Shown here piece by piece: positions 1-11,100 of a DNA stretch of 64,000 nt. Below the pieces are notes generated by a model. The model made no database searches and was not told the DNA's origin. It saw only the letters and a program-made list of their open reading frames with translations. Position numbers and translations under genes: made by a program. Positions within the stretch are counted from its first letter, which is position 1. Every line of letters begins with the position of its first letter. Source of the stretch: Rhodonellum psychrophilum GCM71 = DSM 17998 (GTDB taxonomy: Bacteria; Bacteroidota; Bacteroidia; Cytophagales; Cyclobacteriaceae); NCBI RefSeq assembly GCF_000381545.1, contig NZ_KB906676.1, positions 186,001 through 250,000 on the forward strand. Reading direction: 5' to 3'.

Positions 1-1
1 T

Positions 2-3000
2 CATGAATTGGGCAACAATACCTTTCGGACATATCCTGTTACAACCTTTGGAATTGGGCCACCTGTGCTTTCTTCTGTCGGTTCTGCGCATACTTTTGGA
101 TCTGGTGTCGGAAGCATGAAATTTAGTCCAGATGGGTCAAAATTGGCGGTAACCATCCAGAATGGGAGTTGCAGTCGCTTGGAAATTTTTGATTTTAACC
201 AAACTACGGGGAAGCTCACCGAATATGCACTCTTGGAATTGAGCTGCAGTGGGGAAGACGTATATGGATTGGAGTTTTCAGATGACAGCAATAGGGTTTT
301 TGTCTCCTACACTGGTGGTGGAGGAAAGATCGAAGAGTTTTTGATCAAAAACCCGGATGCCCAGGGGGCGGCAACCCCTTCTGCCTGCGCCACATGTTTT
401 GAAAATGCAGGAGATAAAGCGGCTGTTGAATCCTGCATATTGGGCACGAGAAACACATTGAGCAGCGCCGGTCCATTCGGAGCTTTGCAAATAGGGCCTG
501 ATGGACAGATTTATGTGGCAAGGCCCGGTCAAAATGTATTGGGAACCATCAATGCAGGGCAAGGTTGCGCAAACAGTGCTTATGTAGAAATGGGGACATC
601 CACCCTAACCGGAACTACGAATTTGGGACTGCCTTCTTTTGTCCAAAATTCAGGCAGCAGTATTCCTGAGCCAACCTTGGGTGGGCCGGACCGACTGTGT
701 CTGGATCCCGAAAACGGGACAGAAGCATTGTTTGAGGGTGGAGGGGAACCGGATATTGACAGTTATTTCTGGACAATTGTGTCAGAGAATGGTCAAGCAG
801 TATTGACCAATTTTGGAGGTCCAGGTGAGGAGTTCCAAACCTTAACACATGTCTTTCAGGAAGATGGCACCTTCACCGTTTCGCTAAGAGTGGACAGGTG
901 TGGTGATGCCAATTACTTTGAAGCAAGCATGGAAGTGGTCGTGGTCGCTCCACCACCAATCACCCTCGTGGATGATGTCACGCTCTGTAGCGGGACGCCC
1001 GTAACCTTGGTGGCGATTGATGGATATGATCCCAATGAAGGCTTGTATGATTTTGAATGGAGAAATGCCGCCGGTCAATTGATTGGGGATGAAAATTCCA
1101 ACAGTATTGCAGTAGAGGAAGAAAGCATCTACACCGTTACGGTTTCCTACAGAACTCCCAGTGGTTCTGATACTGTGTTTTTTGATGTCTGTCCGGCTTC
1201 AAAATCTGTCTTTGTAGGTCCAGCCTTTGAATTTGACTTGACGCAAAGTGCGGAGGAAGTCTGTTACGACGAGACATTGGTGGTGTTTGCCCCGAATACT
1301 CCTGTGATAGGAGACTGGTATTATCAGCAGGTCGGTAGTCCCACCAGAACATTGATTGGTGAGTTTTTTGAATTGGAATTGATTCCAACAGACCTTCCCG
1401 CTCCAGGCTTGTACGAAATCATATTTATCACCGAAGACCCGATTGTTCCGGGATGTTTGGTGGAGAAAAAACTTGAACTTTTGGTGCATCCCTTGCCCAA
1501 TTTTGAGCTGTTGGTCTTGACCGATGCGGATGACTGCGCCACGCCAAACGGGAGTTTCGAAATTACGGCGCTTCTGGATGCGGAACGGATAGAAATATTG
1601 GAAACCGGGGAGGTTTTTAACAATGTCAATGCCGGGGATGTGTTGCCGGTGATTTCAAATCTTGAACCAGGCATTTACACGGTTCAGGCTACAAACAGTT
1701 TTGGCTGTGTGTTCACAAGAAGCGTGACCATCGCGAACCTCAACCCACCAGTAGCGCTTGAATACACAGTCGCAGTCAATCCGGAAGTGTGTGGACCTAA
1801 TGAGGTTGAAAATGGTGCAGTGATCATTACCTTCTCCAATGGACCTCAATCAGGATCTTATGTCCTTACCCGACAGCAAGATGGGCTACAGTTTTCAGGA
1901 ACAATTACAAATCAAGAAATTGTGACAATCTCTGTGCCCGAAGGGGATTATGCTGTGGAGGTTTCGGACGCCCTCGGCTGTACCTTGCCTGAACCTGTCA
2001 ATTATTTGGTCGATGAAAAATTAGAGGTCGATTTCACCGTGCCGACGAATTTGATCGCCTGCGGATTATTTTCATTTATTCCACAGACCAATCAGTCCTT
2101 GGTTTTCACCTTGACCGATGCATTAGGAAATGGAATAGCAGCGGATGCAAATGGGGAATTTACCCTTTTGGCTTCCGGGGCTTACCAGATCACCGGAGAG
2201 GATCCAACTGGAATTGACTGTCCTAGGGTCAGAACCATGAATGTTGAGATCAACGGTCCAATAGGATTTTCTCTTTCCGGACCGGCTGATCCCTGTGCGA
2301 CGGCAATTTCTTATGATGCTATTCTCAATGGTACTGATCCTGCGGATGTTTTCTTCTTTTGGAAAAATGAAAGCGGGGCTATTGTCGGAAGAAATCAAAC
2401 TTTTTTTCCAGCAGCTGCAGGGGAGTATTCTCTTGAGGTGCAGCCACGGGCAGGTTCATTATGCCCAGCCGCTCCGATTGATTTTACGGTGGAGGATTTT
2501 GGTCAACCAGTGAATGTGGTTTTGGATGCATTGCCTTTCTGTGGCGATGATCCTTTCACCACGATTACTGTTGTCGCAGATTTAACCAATGTGGCATCCA
2601 TCCAATGGTTTTCCCTTCAGGGGGGGGTGGCGACCTTGCTTCCAGGATTTGATGATCAGCAAACCATTACCGTCATTGAAAATGGTGTCTATCAAGCAGT
2701 TCTTTTTAGTGGGTTTGGATGTGAACTTGGAAGGCAGCAGGTCCAAATCACCAAATCCTTTATCACGCCTCCGGTATTGGAAACACGCTATGTCATTTGT
2801 GCCGCCGAAAATGTGGTCAATGTTTTAGATCCCGGAGTTTATGACAATTATTCATGGGAATTGGAAGGTGAAGAAGTGTCCAATTCACCGACATTTACAC
2901 CCACCCTGCCGGGGAATTATGCACTCACAGTGAGCGATGAATTTGATTGTCTTTTTACGATTGAGTTTGTCGTGGAGGAGGATTGTGAATTGAAGATAAT

Positions 3001-3283
3001 CTTCCCTAACGCCATGAGACCGAGCGATCCTTCGAGGCTCTTTGTTGTGTATGCCAATGATTTTATCGACCATGTAGATGTGTTGATTTATAACCGATGG
3101 GGAGAATTGATTTATTTTTGTGAAAGTGAAAATGTTCAGGGTGAGGAAGTTTTATGCACATGGGATGGGACTGTTGGAGGGAGAGTTGTGCCCATCGGAA
3201 CATATCCCGTGATTGTGAGGTTTAGAAGTGAGAATCAAAACATAGTGAAAACCATTAGAAAATCCATTGTAGTAATCGAGTAA
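2..3283 (+). CDS. Large secreted T9SS type B protein, propeller plus PKD/Ig-like modules (5' partial)
   Basis: The reading frame is open to the window edge, so the N-terminus and signal peptide are missing; the internal TTG at 8 is unlikely to be the start. The first ~210 visible residues resemble a YVTN/WD-type beta-propeller (MKFSPDGSKLAV, GLEFSDDSNRVFVSYTGG, IGPDGQIYVARPG). Then comes the GPDRLC motif that opens a PKD-like domain, several Cys-containing Ig-like modules, and a C-terminal CHU_C/gliding-motility-associated sorting domain (FPNAMRPSD, YNRWGELIYF, GTYPV). Proteins with this tail are exported by the type IX secretion system and placed on the cell surface. It is the first of five tandem paralogues and the only one with the propeller. 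It carries one copy of the ~250-residue module (DNA about 2027-2763) and a G8 tract at 2620-2627. The architecture call is firm; ligand and role are unknown. Confidence 0.85.
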   Translation, partial: HELGNNTFRTYPVTTFGIGPPVLSSVGSAHTFGSGVGSMKFSPDGSKLAVTIQNGSCSRLEIFDFNQTTGKLTEYALLELSCSGEDVYGLEFSDDSNRVFVSYTGGGGKIEEFLIKNPDAQGAATPSACATCFENAGDKAAVESCILGTRNTLSSAGPFGALQIGPDGQIYVARPGQNVLGTINAGQGCANSAYVEMGTSTLTGTTNLGLPSFVQNSGSSIPEPTLGGPDRLCLDPENGTEALFEGGGEPDIDSYFWTIVSENGQAVLTNFGGPGEEFQTLTHVFQEDGTFTVSLRVDRCGDANYFEASMEVVVVAPPPITLVDDVTLCSGTPVTLVAIDGYDPNEGLYDFEWRNAAGQLIGDENSNSIAVEEESIYTVTVSYRTPSGSDTVFFDVCPASKSVFVGPAFEFDLTQSAEEVCYDETLVVFAPNTPVIGDWYYQQVGSPTRTLIGEFFELELIPTDLPAPGLYEIIFITEDPIVPGCLVEKKLELLVHPLPNFELLVLTDADDCATPNGSFEITALLDAERIEILETGEVFNNVNAGDVLPVISNLEPGIYTVQATNSFGCVFTRSVTIANLNPPVALEYTVAVNPEVCGPNEVENGAVIITFSNGPQSGSYVLTRQQDGLQFSGTITNQEIVTISVPEGDYAVEVSDALGCTLPEPVNYLVDEKLEVDFTVPTNLIACGLFSFIPQTNQSLVFTLTDALGNGIAADANGEFTLLASGAYQITGEDPTGIDCPRVRTMNVEINGPIGFSLSGPADPCATAISYDAILNGTDPADVFFFWKNESGAIVGRNQTFFPAAAGEYSLEVQPRAGSLCPAAPIDFTVEDFGQPVNVVLDALPFCGDDPFTTITVVADLTNVASIQWFSLQGGVATLLPGFDDQQTITVIENGVYQAVLFSGFGCELGRQQVQITKSFITPPVLETRYVICAAENVVNVLDPGVYDNYSWELEGEEVSNSPTFTPTLPGNYALTVSDEFDCLFTIEFVVEEDCELKIIFPNAMRPSDPSRLFVVYANDFIDHVDVLIYNRWGELIYFCESENVQGEEVLCTWDGTVGGRVVPIGTYPVIVRFRSENQNIVKTIRKSIVVIE

Positions 3284-3286
3284 CCT

Positions 3287-4030
3287 ATGATCGTCCTTAT
3301 ATCACCCGCCAAGACTTTGGATCTTAGTACCACTGATAATGTAACCTATACAACTCCGGATTTTCAAAAAGAAACAAGGGAACTTGTCTCCATTATGAAG
3401 AAAAAATCCACGGAGGAAATCAAGAAGTTGATGAGTGTGAGCGAAAACATCGCTGCGCTAAACGAAAGACGGTACCAAGATTTTAAAAAAACTTTTGAAC
3501 CCACCCATGCAAAACAGGCTTTGTTGACTTTCAACGGAGATGTGTATACTAAAATAGACGTTGAAAATTACAGTGATGCCGATTTTGAGTTTGCGCAAGC
3601 GCATTTGAGGATTTTGTCGGGATTGTATGGTTTGTTGAAACCCATGGATCTGATCCAAGCTTATCGGTTGGAAATGGGGATCAGATTGGGAAATAAAAAG
3701 GGAAACAATCTTTATGAATTTTGGGGGACAAGGATTGCAAAAGCAATCAATGAAGTGGCCAACAAGAGACCGATCATCAATCTGGCCTCGCAAGAATATT
3801 TCAAGGCGGTAGATCAAAAAACCATCGAATCCACTGTAATCAGCCCTCTGTTTCAGGAATACAGAAATGGAAAATTCCAGACGATCGGGCTTTTTGCCAA
3901 GCAAGCAAGAGGAATGATGACGAATTATATCATCAAAAACAGAGTGGAAGATCCTGAGCAACTTAAGCTTTTCAATGAAGCGGGTTATCAACTGACAGGA
4001 GACGAAAAGGATTGGCGATTTGTGCGGTAG
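3287..4030 (+). CDS. yaaA: Peroxide stress protein YaaA (DUF328/UPF0246)
   Basis: A 247-residue protein beginning MIVLISPAKTLDL, the family's conserved N-terminus. Further conserved stretches are FNGDVYTKIDVENYS, LRILSGLYGLLKPMD, NLASQEYFKAV and GLFAKQARGMMTNYII. Length fits the family (E. coli YaaA is about 258 residues). In E. coli YaaA lowers free intracellular iron during peroxide stress and protects DNA from Fenton damage. It is cytoplasmic: no signal peptide or membrane segment is seen. The ATG lies only 3 nt after the stop of the preceding surface-protein gene, so the two are probably co-transcribed although no functional link is evident. An AT-rich gap of 246 bp follows. Identification is confident from family motifs. 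Confidence 0.93.
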   Translation: MIVLISPAKTLDLSTTDNVTYTTPDFQKETRELVSIMKKKSTEEIKKLMSVSENIAALNERRYQDFKKTFEPTHAKQALLTFNGDVYTKIDVENYSDADFEFAQAHLRILSGLYGLLKPMDLIQAYRLEMGIRLGNKKGNNLYEFWGTRIAKAINEVANKRPIINLASQEYFKAVDQKTIESTVISPLFQEYRNGKFQTIGLFAKQARGMMTNYIIKNRVEDPEQLKLFNEAGYQLTGDEKDWRFVR

Positions 4031-4276
4031 GACAATAGTCCTTAAATCACCCAGATCAAGGAAAGCTTTCTTGACCCTTCTGCCCGAATTTCTGCCTTGT
4101 ATTTTTATAGGCGTTTAATACTGATTTTTTGAATTTTTTACCCTAAAGTTGGTGATGAATATTTTTTCTACATAATTATATGTTTTTTACATGAAAAAAT
4201 ATGTATTTTATTCTCTAAATATTTTTAATGAATCAGGAATAATTGTAAATTGAATTGTAATTTTTGACTTTTTTTT

Positions 4277-7200
4277 ATGGCTAAGGGGATCATTATATGG
4301 TTTTTGTTTTTGCCTGTGTTTTTAACTGGGAAGTCAAATCCTTTGGGAGTGGGGGTACGCAATGAAAACCCTTTATCAGAGCTCAAAGAACAGAACAAGG
4401 AATTGGGAATTTTTTCCCCTGATCAATTTTGCCTTTATTTTGGGAGCGTTATCGGGGATTTTTTTGGAGGGGGAAATCCCGATACCGATGTTTATTCCTG
4501 GAAGATCCTAAAGCCTGATGGAAGCCTGCTCGTGGAAAAGGTAGGTGGATTCCAGACTTTTAGCCATACTTTCTCGATTCTGGGGGAATATGAAGTCCAA
4601 CTTAAAGTTAGGAGAGGTTTGGAGGAGGTTTTTTCTGGCCACAAAAATTTCCAAGTGGTGAAAGGGGCTGATTTGTTGTTGGAGAGCTCCTATTTGCTTT
4701 GCGATGACGGAAATGCGGTTTTAACGCTTTTTGATCCCAAAATCCCATTCCTTGACAAATATGTCATTGAGTGGAAAAACAGCAATGGTGAAGTTCTAGG
4801 AAAGGCCAATAGTATCGTCGTCAATAAAGCAGATGTGTATTCTGTTTATTTCTACTCTTTGGATGGAGAAGGCGAATTGACCTGTCCTTATACCGCAAAC
4901 ACTTTGGTGTACTATCCAGAAGATTATTCACTTCAAATTTCCAAAACAGAGGAATGTGATGGGGGCACAGTCATCCTTGTGACTTCAAATAAGAATGTTT
5001 CTGGAAATTGGTACTATCAAAAAGAAGGGGATTCTGAAATGAAATTTTTGAATGAAGGTTCCCAATTGAGTTTTTCATCAAGTGGAGACCTAGAAGGTCC
5101 TGGGAATTATCAAATAGTCTTCAAATTGGACAATCAGGATAAAATCTACTGTAAAACCCAAGAAAGTATTTCCTATAAGGTTTTGCCATCTGTCGAATTT
5201 TCTATGTCCTTGGAAAAAGGCTCAGGAAATTGTGCGGATGATGATGGGGTTTTATTGTTGACGGCTTGGTCAGATATGGATATCGTCCAAATATTGGGTA
5301 CCGACATCGTCCTGAATGACTTAAAAATGGGGCAGACCTATCCAATACCCAATCTGAAAGCGGGGGTTTACCATGCACGAGGAAGGTTAGGGAACTGTTC
5401 AAAAGTAAGAGCGGCCATTGTCCCGCTCCTTGAACCACCAGAATCCATCAAATTTAACATTGTTGAAATCCGAGGAGAAGCTTGCAACGACATCGGAAAG
5501 ATTCCAGGCTTGATCAGGATAAAAATGGCGCAGATGGGATTCATGGGAGATTATAGGGTGCTGAACACGGGAGGAGTTGAAATCGCATCAGGTTCAATTG
5601 TCGCAACAGAACAGGAATTTGAGATTTCAATTGGTCCAGGCAACTATTATCTGGAGGTTGTAGAGGAAGACGGCTGTAAAAACCCATACATTGAGCGATT
5701 TGAGGTCCCATCAAAAGAACAGATTGCTTTTTCGGCACCTCAGAGATTCACCGTTTGCGAATCTTTTGAATACACTCCGGAAGTGGATGGGTTGGAGGAC
5801 CTGTCCTTTACCCTCACCTATCCAGATGGGAAGAAAGTCCACAAAATCCAAGGTGAGCCCTTTGTCCTTGATCAAGCAGGGAAATATTTCTTGCTTGGTG
5901 TTGACATGGATGGTAATCGTGGTTTTTGTCCAAGAGTATTGAGTTTTGAGGTAGTGCTTACCGCTCCCATAACCTACGAGCCGGAACTGGTTTTCCAAGA
6001 TTGTTTTGGGAATAAGGCATTCAGTGCCAATCTATCTGGTACAGATCCGAGCAAGGTTGTCATCAAATGGTACAATGAAAAGGATGAAATCGTGGGGAAT
6101 GGGATTTTATTGTTTCCAACTTCCCATGGTGAATTCAAGCTTGATGTTCAGCCTTTGAACAGTCAATCCTGTCCGTATCCCCCAAGAATCTTTCAAGTTG
6201 AAAAGGCTGATTTGGAAGAAGAATTATCGCTTAGTGCCACTCCCTTTTGTCCATCCGAAAAAAAATCGGTCATCAGTCTTGAAGCAGAATTTGACATTAT
6301 CCATTTGGTCAAATGGATTTACTATGACAACCAAGGAGCCAGTATTGAGCTATCCGAATTTCAGGAGCTACGAGAGATTCTTGTTGAAAAACAGGGAGTT
6401 TATGAGGTGGTGGTCTTCAACAAAGGCAATTGTGAATTGGGCAGAACAACAATTGAAATAAAGGAAAGCGTTGATCTGGTGGAGTTTGATGTACCGGAAG
6501 AGTTGTTCGTCTGCAAAGCTTATGCATTCACGCCAGTGACTCTCCAAGATCTTGTTTTCACAATGGTATTGCCCGATGGGCAAACCTTAGTTCGGGGTAA
6601 GGACGAAGCTTTTTTAATAGATCAGCAGGGAGAGTATGTTTTATCGGCAACCAGCAGTGATTTGTCGAAGAATACTTGCCCGACGACCAAGATTTTCAAG
6701 GTGAAGGTCAACCCACCCGTGGAGTATGATGTGGTCTTCGTGGAGCAGGATTGTTCCGGGAAATCCGTATATCGAGCGGAGCTTTTTGGAGCCGACCCAG
6801 ACTCCCTGATTATCAATTGGTACAATTCAGATGGGTCGGTCATCGGGAATGCAGCATTGATTTCATTGACGAGTCATGGGGATTTCAGTTTAGAAGTGTA
6901 TCCAAAAGGAAGCTTTTCCTGTCCTGATCCGCCGATTTCGTTTTTCGTCGAAGAACCAATCGTCAATCTGGATCTCAAGATTGTCACCAACACACTCTGT
7001 CCTGGGGCCGAATTTTCTTTGCTGACTTTGGAAACCGATCAAAATCGGGTTTTTCGGATTGAATGGTATTTCACTGATTTTCGTGGAAATAAATCCCCAA
7101 TCCATCCCGCCAATCCTATGGAAATATTTGCCAAGGAGGAGGGGACTTATGAAGTTGTGATTTTCAGCGAAAAAGGCTGTGTTCTGGCAAAAGACCAAAT

Positions 7201-7741
7201 CCTTTTGATGAGAAGCATGGATGCCGTGAGACCATCGGTAAAGGAAGAGTATACCGTCTGTTTTGAAAACAATATTGGGGAAAGGATTGATCCGGGATTA
7301 TTCAAAATTTACAATTGGTATTTTGAAGGAAGCTTAATTGCAACATACCCTACGTTCAAGCCCACAGCAGCTGGAAAGTACAGCCTGGTGGTCAGCAGTA
7401 AGGAAAATTGCGAATACAGTGTAGATTTTTATGCTGTGGAGGAATGTGAATTCAGGTTGGTATTTCCCAATGCCATCAAACTTGGAGATCCGGATCGGCA
7501 TTTTTTGATTTATGCCAATGGAGATGTCGAGGAACTTGAAATTTGGGTATTTGACAAATGGGGAGGGCTGATTTTTCATTGCAAGAATGACAATATTCTT
7601 TCGAAATCCTCGGGTTGCCATTGGGACGGGACACGCAATGGGGAGAGGATCCCGCCAGGAGTTTATAGCGTGAAACTATTCTATAAAAGGACGGGCATGG
7701 GAGCGGGTACCGACTTTGCCACCGTTTTGGTACTCGAATGA
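4277..7741 (+). CDS. Large secreted T9SS type B protein, PKD/Ig-like, two long modules
   Basis: A 1,154-residue protein with a hydrophobic N-terminal export signal (residues ~3-18). It lacks the exact GPDRLC motif but keeps the aligned PKD-like start (FSPDQFCLYFGSVIGDFF, then DTDVYSWKI). Ig-like modules with paired cysteines follow. A ~250-residue module occurs twice in direct tandem (DNA about 5723-6478 and 6479-7222), each copy opening with a V-P-x(4)-V-C-type strand and closing with GNCELGR or GCVLAKD. The C-terminus is a CHU_C/type B sorting domain (FPNAIKLGDPDRHFLIY, VFDKWGGLIFHC, WDGTRNGERIPPGVY). Predicted to be a cell-surface protein exported by the type IX system. Closest relatives are its tandem neighbours. 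Binding partner unknown. Confidence 0.87.
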   Translation: MAKGIIIWFLFLPVFLTGKSNPLGVGVRNENPLSELKEQNKELGIFSPDQFCLYFGSVIGDFFGGGNPDTDVYSWKILKPDGSLLVEKVGGFQTFSHTFSILGEYEVQLKVRRGLEEVFSGHKNFQVVKGADLLLESSYLLCDDGNAVLTLFDPKIPFLDKYVIEWKNSNGEVLGKANSIVVNKADVYSVYFYSLDGEGELTCPYTANTLVYYPEDYSLQISKTEECDGGTVILVTSNKNVSGNWYYQKEGDSEMKFLNEGSQLSFSSSGDLEGPGNYQIVFKLDNQDKIYCKTQESISYKVLPSVEFSMSLEKGSGNCADDDGVLLLTAWSDMDIVQILGTDIVLNDLKMGQTYPIPNLKAGVYHARGRLGNCSKVRAAIVPLLEPPESIKFNIVEIRGEACNDIGKIPGLIRIKMAQMGFMGDYRVLNTGGVEIASGSIVATEQEFEISIGPGNYYLEVVEEDGCKNPYIERFEVPSKEQIAFSAPQRFTVCESFEYTPEVDGLEDLSFTLTYPDGKKVHKIQGEPFVLDQAGKYFLLGVDMDGNRGFCPRVLSFEVVLTAPITYEPELVFQDCFGNKAFSANLSGTDPSKVVIKWYNEKDEIVGNGILLFPTSHGEFKLDVQPLNSQSCPYPPRIFQVEKADLEEELSLSATPFCPSEKKSVISLEAEFDIIHLVKWIYYDNQGASIELSEFQELREILVEKQGVYEVVVFNKGNCELGRTTIEIKESVDLVEFDVPEELFVCKAYAFTPVTLQDLVFTMVLPDGQTLVRGKDEAFLIDQQGEYVLSATSSDLSKNTCPTTKIFKVKVNPPVEYDVVFVEQDCSGKSVYRAELFGADPDSLIINWYNSDGSVIGNAALISLTSHGDFSLEVYPKGSFSCPDPPISFFVEEPIVNLDLKIVTNTLCPGAEFSLLTLETDQNRVFRIEWYFTDFRGNKSPIHPANPMEIFAKEEGTYEVVIFSEKGCVLAKDQILLMRSMDAVRPSVKEEYTVCFENNIGERIDPGLFKIYNWYFEGSLIATYPTFKPTAAGKYSLVVSSKENCEYSVDFYAVEECEFRLVFPNAIKLGDPDRHFLIYANGDVEELEIWVFDKWGGLIFHCKNDNILSKSSGCHWDGTRNGERIPPGVYSVKLFYKRTGMGAGTDFATVLVLE
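5723..7222 (+). repeat. Tandem pair of ~250-codon protein modules
   Basis: Two consecutive in-frame modules, 5723-6478 (252 codons) and 6479-7222 (248 codons). They align along their whole length at protein level: VC-E/K-x-F/Y strand, a D/E-QDC-x-GN segment, IKWYN/IINWYN, a Q/YP...CP.PP motif, CP/LCP, and a terminal EGxYEVVxF...G-C. Nucleotide identity is modest, so the duplication is old. The paralogues starting at 12110 and 15192 have one copy. Confidence 0.8.
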
Positions 7742-8131
7742 TTTTTTGTAGTCAAAAAAATGCAGATAAAAGTAAAATAAAATTTTCAATTGAATCAAAA
7801 GATGATTCTTGTATAAATAGGATTATACCTTTCAGAAATAGATTTATTTTCAATAAATCGGAGAATTTTTTAAAATAAACCCAAATAAAATGGGTAAAGA
7901 AGTAGGGTTTTTTCCATTGTGAAAGAAAAGTTTACTTCAATTAAATGGTCGTCCTCAAAATGATTTTTTCTGGTCAAAGAAAATTAACGTAGCTTTAACT
8001 TTGGATAATAATGGATTTACTAAATGATTGTAAACCATTGGTTTTGTAACCCTACCCGCCAAGGAGATGTGATAAGCCTATGGTGGTGCATGGATGAAAC
8101 CAGACACTTCCGGTTAATTACAAAATTGTAA
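7742..8131. other. AT-rich intergenic gap, no gene seen
   Basis: 390 bp between two surface-protein genes. It is very AT-rich, with no open frame of coding character on either strand and no clear terminator. Close to the downstream start there is a short inverted repeat, TTACAA-AA-TTGTAA, at about 8116-8129. It probably holds the promoter and leader of the next gene, but no TAnnTTTG element was found. Confidence 0.5.
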
Positions 8132-11100
8132 ATGAATTTAAAAAGTACCCTTGTTTTGTTGTCCCTCTTTGGGATGTTTCTTTTGACATTGTCGATTGTG
8201 AAAAGCAATGCCTTTTCTGGTAATGATTTTTTGAATCAGAAAGAAGCATCACAATTGGTGAACATGCCTGATATCATTGGTCCGGATCGGGTCTGCTTGG
8301 TGGTTGGAAATGTTCTAGAAGAGTTTTTTGGAGCAGGAATACCAAGTATTGATTTTTACCAGTGGAAGGTCACTGGCCCCAATGGTGTGGTGCTGAGGTT
8401 GGCAAGTGGAGGGCCTGCTTTGCAGACTTTTCCGTTTACTTTTTCCGAATTGGGTGAGCATACTATTGAACTCAAGGTCAGAAGGGGGGTGGTCCAAGAC
8501 TTTTTCACGAAGATCAAAAAGGTGAATGTGGTAAAAGGGGCAAAAGTACTGTTGAAAGAAAATTATGATTTGTGTGGCAGTGCTGGGCTAAACTTGATGG
8601 CGATAGATCCATTGACGCCAAATATTGGTGAATTTGTTTTTGAATGGACAGATGCTGATGGAAATACCGTGGGAAATGCCAATAACATAGCGATTTCGAA
8701 TACAGGTAATTACCAAGTCAGATATTATTTTGTAAATACTTTGGGTAATCCAGAATGTGAAAACATAGTAAAAACAGAGGTTTCTGAAGCGTTGTCCTTC
8801 AGCCTTTCATCAAACAAACCTATCGCTTGTCCCGAGGATTTTATTCAAATTTCTTCAAGCCTACCCTTGTTTGGGAAATGGTCCTACCAGAAAAACGGTA
8901 TTGGAACAGCAGTATCAATGGGGTCATCTAAAAACCTTGGCTTTCGTCCTTCGGTCGATTTGGATGGCTATGGTGATTATACCATTTCCCTATCTATCGA
9001 AAATCCGGATTTGCCAGGCTGTGAGATTACCAACAGCCTGAATATAAAATACAACCCAAGTCCGAGTTATGATGTGATTGTCGCAGAGCCGGCCAGCGGG
9101 TGCTCTGCTGCTGATGGGTCATTGACGATTACGGCATTCACGGATTTGGATCAACTCTATTATGAGATAGATCCGCTGACGATTTCTTCACCCATTTCCT
9201 TACAAGCAGGACAATCCTTTAAATTTGAAGGACTGCAGTCCGGGGTTTATAGTTTCGTTGGGAATTTGGGAGGATGTCCATTCAATCAAGCTTTTGTTGT
9301 GCCGCTTGCCAATATACCTCCGGAATTGGAATTTTCAATCGAAGGAGTTTATGATGAAATTTGTACTCCAACCGGCAAAAATCTCGGAGGATTTAAGGTC
9401 ACGAGACCAAATGGAACGACCGATGCCTTTTATAATCTGATTGATGAGATGGGAGATCTGACTAGGTCAGGTGTAATTCAGAAAGACACTGATTTGATCA
9501 TAGAGGTCCGAGGTGGGACTTATTATTTCGAGTTATTCAAAGAGGAAGAATGCGCTTTTCCTAGAATTGAGGAAATCAAAATTTTGGGACTTCCACAAGT
9601 TGACCTTCCTGAAGTGGATGATTTTAATATTTGTGGAAGCTATGATTTCATACCCCTGTCAGGGGATAATGTTTTTTTTACATTAACAGATCCCAGCGGA
9701 GGGGTCAGTACCAATCCCAAAGGAACTCCCTTTACTTTGGCGCTTCCCGGACTATACACCCTTCTTGCCACGCACAATTCAGACCCGGAATTTTGTCCAA
9801 GGCAACAGGAATTCACTGTCAGTTTGATTTCTGCAGTTGATTTTGAGGTTGAATTTTTCAATCAGGATTGTGTGGGAAATCAGACCTACCGAGCCGATTT
9901 GAAAAACAAGCCCTTAAATGAAGTTCTAATCCGTTGGTTCAATGAATTGGATGAGGAAATAGGTACTGGTTTGGAAATGTATCCTGTCTCGTATGGGATC
10001 TACAAGCTGGACGTACAGCCAATTAACAGTTTTGCATGCCCGATTCCACCCAAGGAATTTGAAGTGAAACGGCCTGTTTTGCAAGTGGATGTCGAATTGT
10101 CTGCTACGCCACTATGTCCGTTTGGTCCCGGAGCAATCATCGACATGGATACAGATTTTGACGAAGTGGATCGAATCGATTGGGTTTATTTCGACTTGGA
10201 CAATAATCAAGTAGAACTTACAGGGGAACAAAACAAACGATCCATCACCGTCACAGATGAAGGATTATACGAAGCCATTGTATGGAACAGGTTTGATTGC
10301 GAGTTGGGAAGAGAAATCATCACCATAAAGAAAAGTACCAATTTGGTTAATTTTGATATCGAACCAGTTTATACGGTTTGTGAGCGTTTTGAGGTCGGAC
10401 CGACTACCAATGAAGATCTTACTTTTACCATTACATATCCAGATGGTCAACAAACCATCATCAATTCCCAAGAAACCTTTACCCTGAATCAAGAAGGATC
10501 CTATACGATCAGGGGAGAAAGCAATGACGTTAATAATTTGGTTTGCCCGAATGAAAAGATTTTTGAAGTTTTTATCGTCTCGCCAATAGATTTTGAGCCA
10601 AAACTTATTGATCAAACCTGTATCGGACAATTCACCTTTGAAGCAGATATTTTTGGAACTGATTCGACTCTTGCCCTTTTCACCTGGAGGAATGAAAATG
10701 ACCAGGTGGTGGGTGACCAACAGCTTTTCATTTCCAGTATTCCCGGCAATTATTCGCTGGAAGTACAGCCAAAAGGCAGCATGCCATGTGATATACAGCC
10801 CAAAAGTTTCGAGATCATAAAGCCGGTTTTAGAGTTGGATGTTTTCTTAAATGCAGGCAGCTTGTGTCCAGAGGCTGATTTTGCGGTTTTGGTAGTGGAA
10901 GCAGACTTCACTTCAGTCGCCAAAATAGAATGGTGGTTTACGGACATCAATGGAAATCAATCAGCCTTGGATCAGTTGAATAAACAAGAAATCTCTGCCT
11001 TCAATGAAGGAACTTATGAGGTGAGGGTTTTCAATGCTCTGGGTTGCCCATTGGGAGAGGACAGAGTACTGGTGTTAAGAAGTACGGATACGGTAAGGCC

